A DNA stretch of 8,234 nucleotides. It comes from Planctomycetaceae bacterium. Lineage in GTDB: Bacteria > Planctomycetota > Planctomycetia > Pirellulales > Pirellulaceae. Under the pieces are notes generated by a model. That model worked only from the letters and a program-made list of their open reading frames with translations. It was not told where the DNA came from and ran no database searches. The position numbers and the translations under genes are program-made. Of this stretch, positions 5,033 to 8,234 are shown in pieces. The stretch spans positions 1 through 8,234 of the forward strand of contig SXHS01000154.1 in the NCBI GenBank assembly GCA_005773145.1. The letters run 5' to 3'. Each line of letters opens with the position of its first letter. Position 1 is the stretch's first letter.

Positions 5033-6703
5033 ATGACACGTTGTCACCCATATCGAATTCGTTACGTCTGGCTTGTCTGTCTCATCACAGGCTGCGCCGG
5101 CACGCAATGGCATCTGGCCAATCCCTCGGACCCGCAAGGAGTCCCGATCGAGGAACTGGCGGCGGCCATGGCGGCCTCATCGTCGCCTTCCGCTCCGGTC
5201 GCAGCGCTCCCGCGCCCATCTGCCTCTCGTACTGCGAATCGTGAGGCGAACCAAGATCAGAAGGCCACCGTCATCCACGAAGACAAGTCCGGCGACAAGC
5301 CTGTGACGAAGACGGAACCGACAGGGGAAACGACCGCGAAATCAACCACTCCCGAAGAGTCAACGGAGCCGCCACCACAGCCGGTGACAAACGAAGCCGA
5401 GTCGCCCGCCCCATCCCGTGACTCGCGTGCCGAGCATGCCCTCGATGCGGGCGAGTTGGCGGATCTTGTTCGTCAGATGGATGCGATCCATGATCTCGAC
5501 CCCACGCAACGCGATGCCTTGATGGAGAGCTTGCGACATGTCGATCCCCATTTGTGGCCCATGTTGTCTCGGCAATTCCGCGCCACGCTCGGATATGAGC
5601 AGCAGCAGCGCGACCGGGAACAACAGGCCGGCGCCCCAATGCAAGACAAGAACCGCGACCGGGACGACGCCCATCACGATGAAGTCGCGGCGGTTCGCCA
5701 AGCCGACCATCAGGCCGTCGAAGTCGACGAACAACGTGACGAACAACGTGACGAACAACGTGACGAACAACATGACAAACAACATGACAAACAGGCCGAC
5801 GAAGCGGACGAAGCGGTTGCCAGCCGCAATCCGCTGCGTTCCCCGACTCGCGCGGAGACCAAGAATTTGTCGGATCGGTCGGATCGATCCGATCGGTCCG
5901 ATCCGACAGATCCGTCGAATCCGTCCGAAGCCCTTGCCCAGGAGGACACGTCCAGCGATCCACCGGCTTCCGCTGCTGCTTCCGCTGCGAGCACGCCGCA
6001 GGTTGATTGGCGAGAACATCTTCAACTGGCCATCGACGACCTCAAGCATGCCAGTGAGCACGATTCGATCGAGCCGGAAGAGGCGCGGCGGCGAGCGGTC
6101 CAGTTGCACATCTTATACTTGCTGGCGCAGCGAGACGACGATGCCCTGCGCCCCATCGACCGACTGACCCCCGCCGAGCAGGAATACTGGAAGCATCAGC
6201 TGCATGCCCTATCCGTATACCTGGATCCACAAACCACCCCCGTGGACGATCGCCGTGCGGCGCTGGCTCTGCGAGAATTGCGCCAAGCCACCGTCGAGCT
6301 GGCGTCGGCGAGTCGCTTGGATGTTCGCAATTTGGCATTTTGCACGGCGGTTGATGGATATGGTGCCTTCACTAAATTCTCCACATCGACCTTTCGCCCC
6401 GACCAGCAGGTCTTGTTGTATGTCGAAGTGGACAATTTCAGCAGTTCCGAAACGAAAGACGGGTACCTGACGGAATTGCAAGGGAGTTACCAGGTTTTTG
6501 ACATGGCGGGAGTACGAGTGGGGGACCATACGTTTACCGCAGAACGCGATGTGTGCCAGAATCGACGCCGAGACTACTTCATTCCCTACCGCATTTACAT
6601 GCCGAAGTCACTGACGCCCGGCAAGTATCGTTTGCAATTGACGATTGAAGATCTGCAGCAGAAGCGGTTTGGGCAATCGTCGATCGAATTCTCGATCCAG
6701 TAG
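5033..6703 (+). CDS. Lipoprotein with repeat-rich linker and a conserved C-terminal beta domain
   Basis: The product has 556 residues and unknown function. Residues 1-21 form a lipoprotein signal: MTRCHPYRIR, a hydrophobic YVWLVCLI, and the lipobox ITGC with C21 as the lipidated residue, followed by Ala, so there is no inner-membrane-retention Asp. An upstream in-frame ATG at 5003, with AGGTG nine bases before it, would add ten residues and is a real alternative. Residues 22-323 are mainly disordered and rich in Glu, Asp, Thr, Pro and Gln, interrupted by a helical segment (about 137-192) and containing two tandem arrays. From V324 the protein is folded. Residues 325-425 are helical, and 430-556 are beta-rich with LAFCTAVDGYGAF, VLLYVEVDNF, GSYQVFD, RRDYFIPYRIYMP and PGKYRLQLTIED. 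C437 and C508 could form a disulfide. I recall this C-terminal pattern from planctomycete hypothetical proteins but know no function. It is probably anchored in a membrane and faces the periplasm. Confidence 0.82.
   Translation: MTRCHPYRIRYVWLVCLITGCAGTQWHLANPSDPQGVPIEELAAAMAASSSPSAPVAALPRPSASRTANREANQDQKATVIHEDKSGDKPVTKTEPTGETTAKSTTPEESTEPPPQPVTNEAESPAPSRDSRAEHALDAGELADLVRQMDAIHDLDPTQRDALMESLRHVDPHLWPMLSRQFRATLGYEQQQRDREQQAGAPMQDKNRDRDDAHHDEVAAVRQADHQAVEVDEQRDEQRDEQRDEQHDKQHDKQADEADEAVASRNPLRSPTRAETKNLSDRSDRSDRSDPTDPSNPSEALAQEDTSSDPPASAAASAASTPQVDWREHLQLAIDDLKHASEHDSIEPEEARRRAVQLHILYLLAQRDDDALRPIDRLTPAEQEYWKHQLHALSVYLDPQTTPVDDRRAALALRELRQATVELASASRLDVRNLAFCTAVDGYGAFTKFSTSTFRPDQQVLLYVEVDNFSSSETKDGYLTELQGSYQVFDMAGVRVGDHTFTAERDVCQNRRRDYFIPYRIYMPKSLTPGKYRLQLTIEDLQQKRFGQSSIEFSIQ
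5726..5797 (+). repeat. 12-nt tandem repeat encoding DEQR-type tetrapeptides
   Basis: Six consecutive 12-nt units start at 5726, 5738, 5750, 5762, 5774 and 5786. The first three are identical (GACGAACAACGT, giving DEQR); the next read DEQH, DKQH and DKQA, and then DEA-DEA follows. The units are in frame with the lipoprotein (residues 232-255), so gain or loss of a unit would not break the gene. The identity of the first three units points to recent slippage or unequal exchange. Confidence 0.9.
5870..5932 (+). repeat. 9-nt tandem repeat encoding (S/T)(D/N)(R/P) tripeptides, with nested palindromes
   Basis: Units of nine bases run from 5870 in the lipoprotein frame (residues 280-300): SDR, SDR, SDR, SDP, TDP, SNP, SEA. 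The DNA also forms nested inverted repeats. GTCGGATCGG (5869-5878) pairs with CCGATCCGAC (5898-5907), and between them lies the perfect 14-bp palindrome TCGGATCGATCCGA (5879-5892). Six GATC tetramers fall within 5873-5912. The reading changes little under small rearrangements because the unit is a multiple of three. Confidence 0.85.
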
Positions 6704-6735
6704 CGCTCGCATATCTTCAGGTCCAACGAATCGGC

Positions 6736-8234
6736 TCATGGCGTAGGTTGCCGCGACTCCCCTTGGGTTTCTCTTTCTGATGCCGTCTCGGTATCGGCAG
6801 CGATATCCCCCGAGACATTCATCAGGAGTTCGGTGGCCAGCATGAGATTGTGAGCGGCATACGTTGGCATGGTGACGTTTACGATGGGAACCGATTGCTC
6901 AACCCCCCCGCGCGCATGTTCGCTGAGAAACTGAAGCATGCTCGGGTAGCGATTGGCCAAGGGCTTCCAATGACCTGTGATCGATATTGACGATAGCCAA
7001 GTGCTGGCGTGCTTCGGCCAGGTGCTTAATTCATCCCGCGCACGTTGTACCAGTGTTTCAGGGACCGTATTCGCCGCGCCCGCGAATCGTGCTTCCAGGA
7101 AACACGAGTGCTCGACGTGAGCACTGATGGCCGCGGCCAAGATGTCCTTGGCAAAAAAAGCCTTGAGGGGTGGGAGCCAGACATGCCACGGTTCAGGCCA
7201 GAGCCCGCTGGTGTCGGAGATCAAGAAGGACGGTTCAAACAATAGCGTCGCCTGGCGACTCACGTCGACCATGCGGAGTAATTGGTTGAGGCCTCGCGCT
7301 AGAGGGGGTGCGCCATCGCGTTCCAGTATCGTGATGAGCTCATCTCGTGTGGCCATTACAAACGTCTTGCCGTCGCTATTCGACGGGATGAGTCGCCACC
7401 AGGGGGCTGCGTGATATAGCGACGCATGTCCGCGAGTCTCGACAACATCGCCCCAAGGGTTGGCCTGGGGTGGCGCCTCAAGCAGTTCAACGACGATGAC
7501 AAAGCGGGGAAGTACCTCGTCGCTCGGAGCAAGTGCCAGTGTGAACCGTTCGACATCGGCCAGTCGTACGCGAGCCGACGCTTCCCATTGCTCCTGCAAG
7601 CCTTGGAAGGCAGGTCCCATGGCCTGCAGCAGGCGTTTGCCTTCGTCTGTGGCCAGCAGTTGCGCGGGACGAACCATGAGGATCGCGCGCGTCGCATCCG
7701 GTAAAAATTGCAGAGATCGCAAGGATTGGGGGGATGCCATGGGCCCTGCCGTTGGGGATGCCCATAATAGTTCGCGATCGGGCGGTAGTTCATGATTGGG
7801 CGGTCCCCCTTTTGCAGGAGTCGCACGCGGAGTTTCGGATGGTTGGAGCGGGTGGCGTGTGCCCCACGGTAACCAACTGGCCAAGACCACCACGATTGTT
7901 GGAATGGTGATGAGCAGCCAAGGCCTGGGGCGTTGCTTAGCCCGTCTGGATCGCGAGGCTAGGTTGGCTGGCTCGACGTGAATGGGATGAAATGGGGCCT
8001 CAGTTGTTGAATTGTCACCGGTGGTCGTTGCAGCGCGTATCGGAGACGTGAAATTTTTTTTCCAGGTTTCATACGCCTCAGCGGTGGCAGGGGTGGGGGC
8101 CGGCACTACCGAATCGGCGATCGATGGCAACACGGATTGAAAGTAGCGAATGACGACGTTCAGGTCGTCGAGGCGCGAGGTCGGTAACGGCTGCAAGATG
8201 CGCGAGACGGAGTCGGCGATGACTGCTGGAGCGC
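6736..8234 (-). CDS. Single-pass membrane protein with a large extracytoplasmic domain (5' end off the window)
   Basis: The frame is open to the right edge, so the N terminus is missing. A TTG at 8196 could be read as a start, but the codons upstream (…VIADSVSRIL before it) continue without a stop. The visible part is 498 residues. The first ~80 codons are cytoplasmic-like and partly disordered. Then a basic stretch (SRSRRAKQRPRP) precedes a TM helix, WLLITIPTIVVVLASWLPWG, at about 7864-7920. By the positive-inside rule the rest faces the periplasm. After a Pro-rich spacer comes a folded domain beginning FLPDATRAILMVRPAQLL and running to the C terminus, including LADVERFTLALAP and an FVIVVELLEAPP strand. 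This resembles the extracytoplasmic domain I associate with planctomycete transmembrane proteins, some of which carry N-terminal Ser/Thr kinase domains, but no kinase motif is visible here. Its stop lies 32 nt from the convergent lipoprotein gene, with no clear shared terminator. Confidence 0.75.
   Translation of the reverse strand, partial: APAVIADSVSRILQPLPTSRLDDLNVVIRYFQSVLPSIADSVVPAPTPATAEAYETWKKNFTSPIRAATTTGDNSTTEAPFHPIHVEPANLASRSRRAKQRPRPWLLITIPTIVVVLASWLPWGTRHPLQPSETPRATPAKGGPPNHELPPDRELLWASPTAGPMASPQSLRSLQFLPDATRAILMVRPAQLLATDEGKRLLQAMGPAFQGLQEQWEASARVRLADVERFTLALAPSDEVLPRFVIVVELLEAPPQANPWGDVVETRGHASLYHAAPWWRLIPSNSDGKTFVMATRDELITILERDGAPPLARGLNQLLRMVDVSRQATLLFEPSFLISDTSGLWPEPWHVWLPPLKAFFAKDILAAAISAHVEHSCFLEARFAGAANTVPETLVQRARDELSTWPKHASTWLSSISITGHWKPLANRYPSMLQFLSEHARGGVEQSVPIVNVTMPTYAAHNLMLATELLMNVSGDIAADTETASERETQGESRQPTP
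7864..7920 (-). other. Transmembrane segment of the C-terminal membrane protein
   Basis: About 19-20 hydrophobic residues (WLLITIPTIVVVLASWLPWG) follow at least six Arg/Lys residues. This sets the topology as N terminus in, C terminus out, and separates the unseen cytoplasmic part from the periplasmic domain. Confidence 0.8.

Noticed and set aside
5726..5797. CRISPR-like array
   Set aside because: Units are only 12 nt, directly adjacent without spacers, and in frame inside a coding region.
5271..6109. Long minus-strand frames opposite the lipoprotein linker, including a repetitive MLFV/TLFV-type product
   Set aside because: The tandem repeats on the plus strand are multiples of three and create stop-free antisense frames. 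The products are periodic artefacts with no start signals.
6704..6735. Possible bidirectional terminator between the convergent genes
   Set aside because: I found no stem of useful length or T-tract in the 32-nt gap.

Overview
This 8.2 kb window looks like a chromosomal segment of a planctomycete, most likely a Pirellulales-type genome. That is an inference. It rests on the moderately high GC content, on a cluster of secreted or lipid-anchored proteins with long Pro/Ala- or Glu/Asp-rich linkers, and on domains I associate with planctomycete hypothetical proteins. It also rests on palindromic intergenic repeats. No rRNA, tRNA, CRISPR array, transposase or integrase is visible.

Layout: (1) 1-507, minus: the N-terminal 169 codons of clpX (zinc-binding domain, Walker A, pore-1 loop), running off the left edge. 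(2) 508-859: non-coding, with at most a weak clpX promoter. (3) 860-1141, minus: a 93-residue single-pass membrane protein with a short helical C-terminal tail, preceded by a plausible sigma70-type promoter. (4) 1142-1429: divergent intergenic region. (5) 1430-3238, plus: a secreted protein made of two copies of a ~157-residue beta-sandwich module joined by a ~180-residue disordered linker. (6) 3239-3777: a gene-free but structured region with a 9-bp hairpin, an inverted pair of REP-like palindromes, a short direct repeat, and an AT-richer stretch encoding what looks like a leucine-rich-repeat remnant in frame with the next gene. (7) 3778-4905, plus: holA, DNA polymerase III subunit delta. (8) 5033-6703, plus: a lipoprotein with two internal tandem repeat arrays and a conserved C-terminal beta domain. 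(9) 6736-8234, minus: the C-terminal part of a membrane-anchored protein that continues past the right edge.

The window mixes two housekeeping genes (ATP-dependent unfolding by ClpX, sliding-clamp loading by HolA) with four envelope-associated proteins of unknown function. The three plus-strand genes are co-directional but widely spaced, so a single operon is not clear. The last gene converges on the lipoprotein gene with a 32-nt gap. I see no evidence of a defence, secondary-metabolite or mobile system. The most unusual structure is repeats: the covarying palindrome pair at 3334-3457, the duplicated module in the secreted protein, the GATC-rich nonamer array in the lipoprotein gene, and the LRR-like remnant fused in frame upstream of holA.
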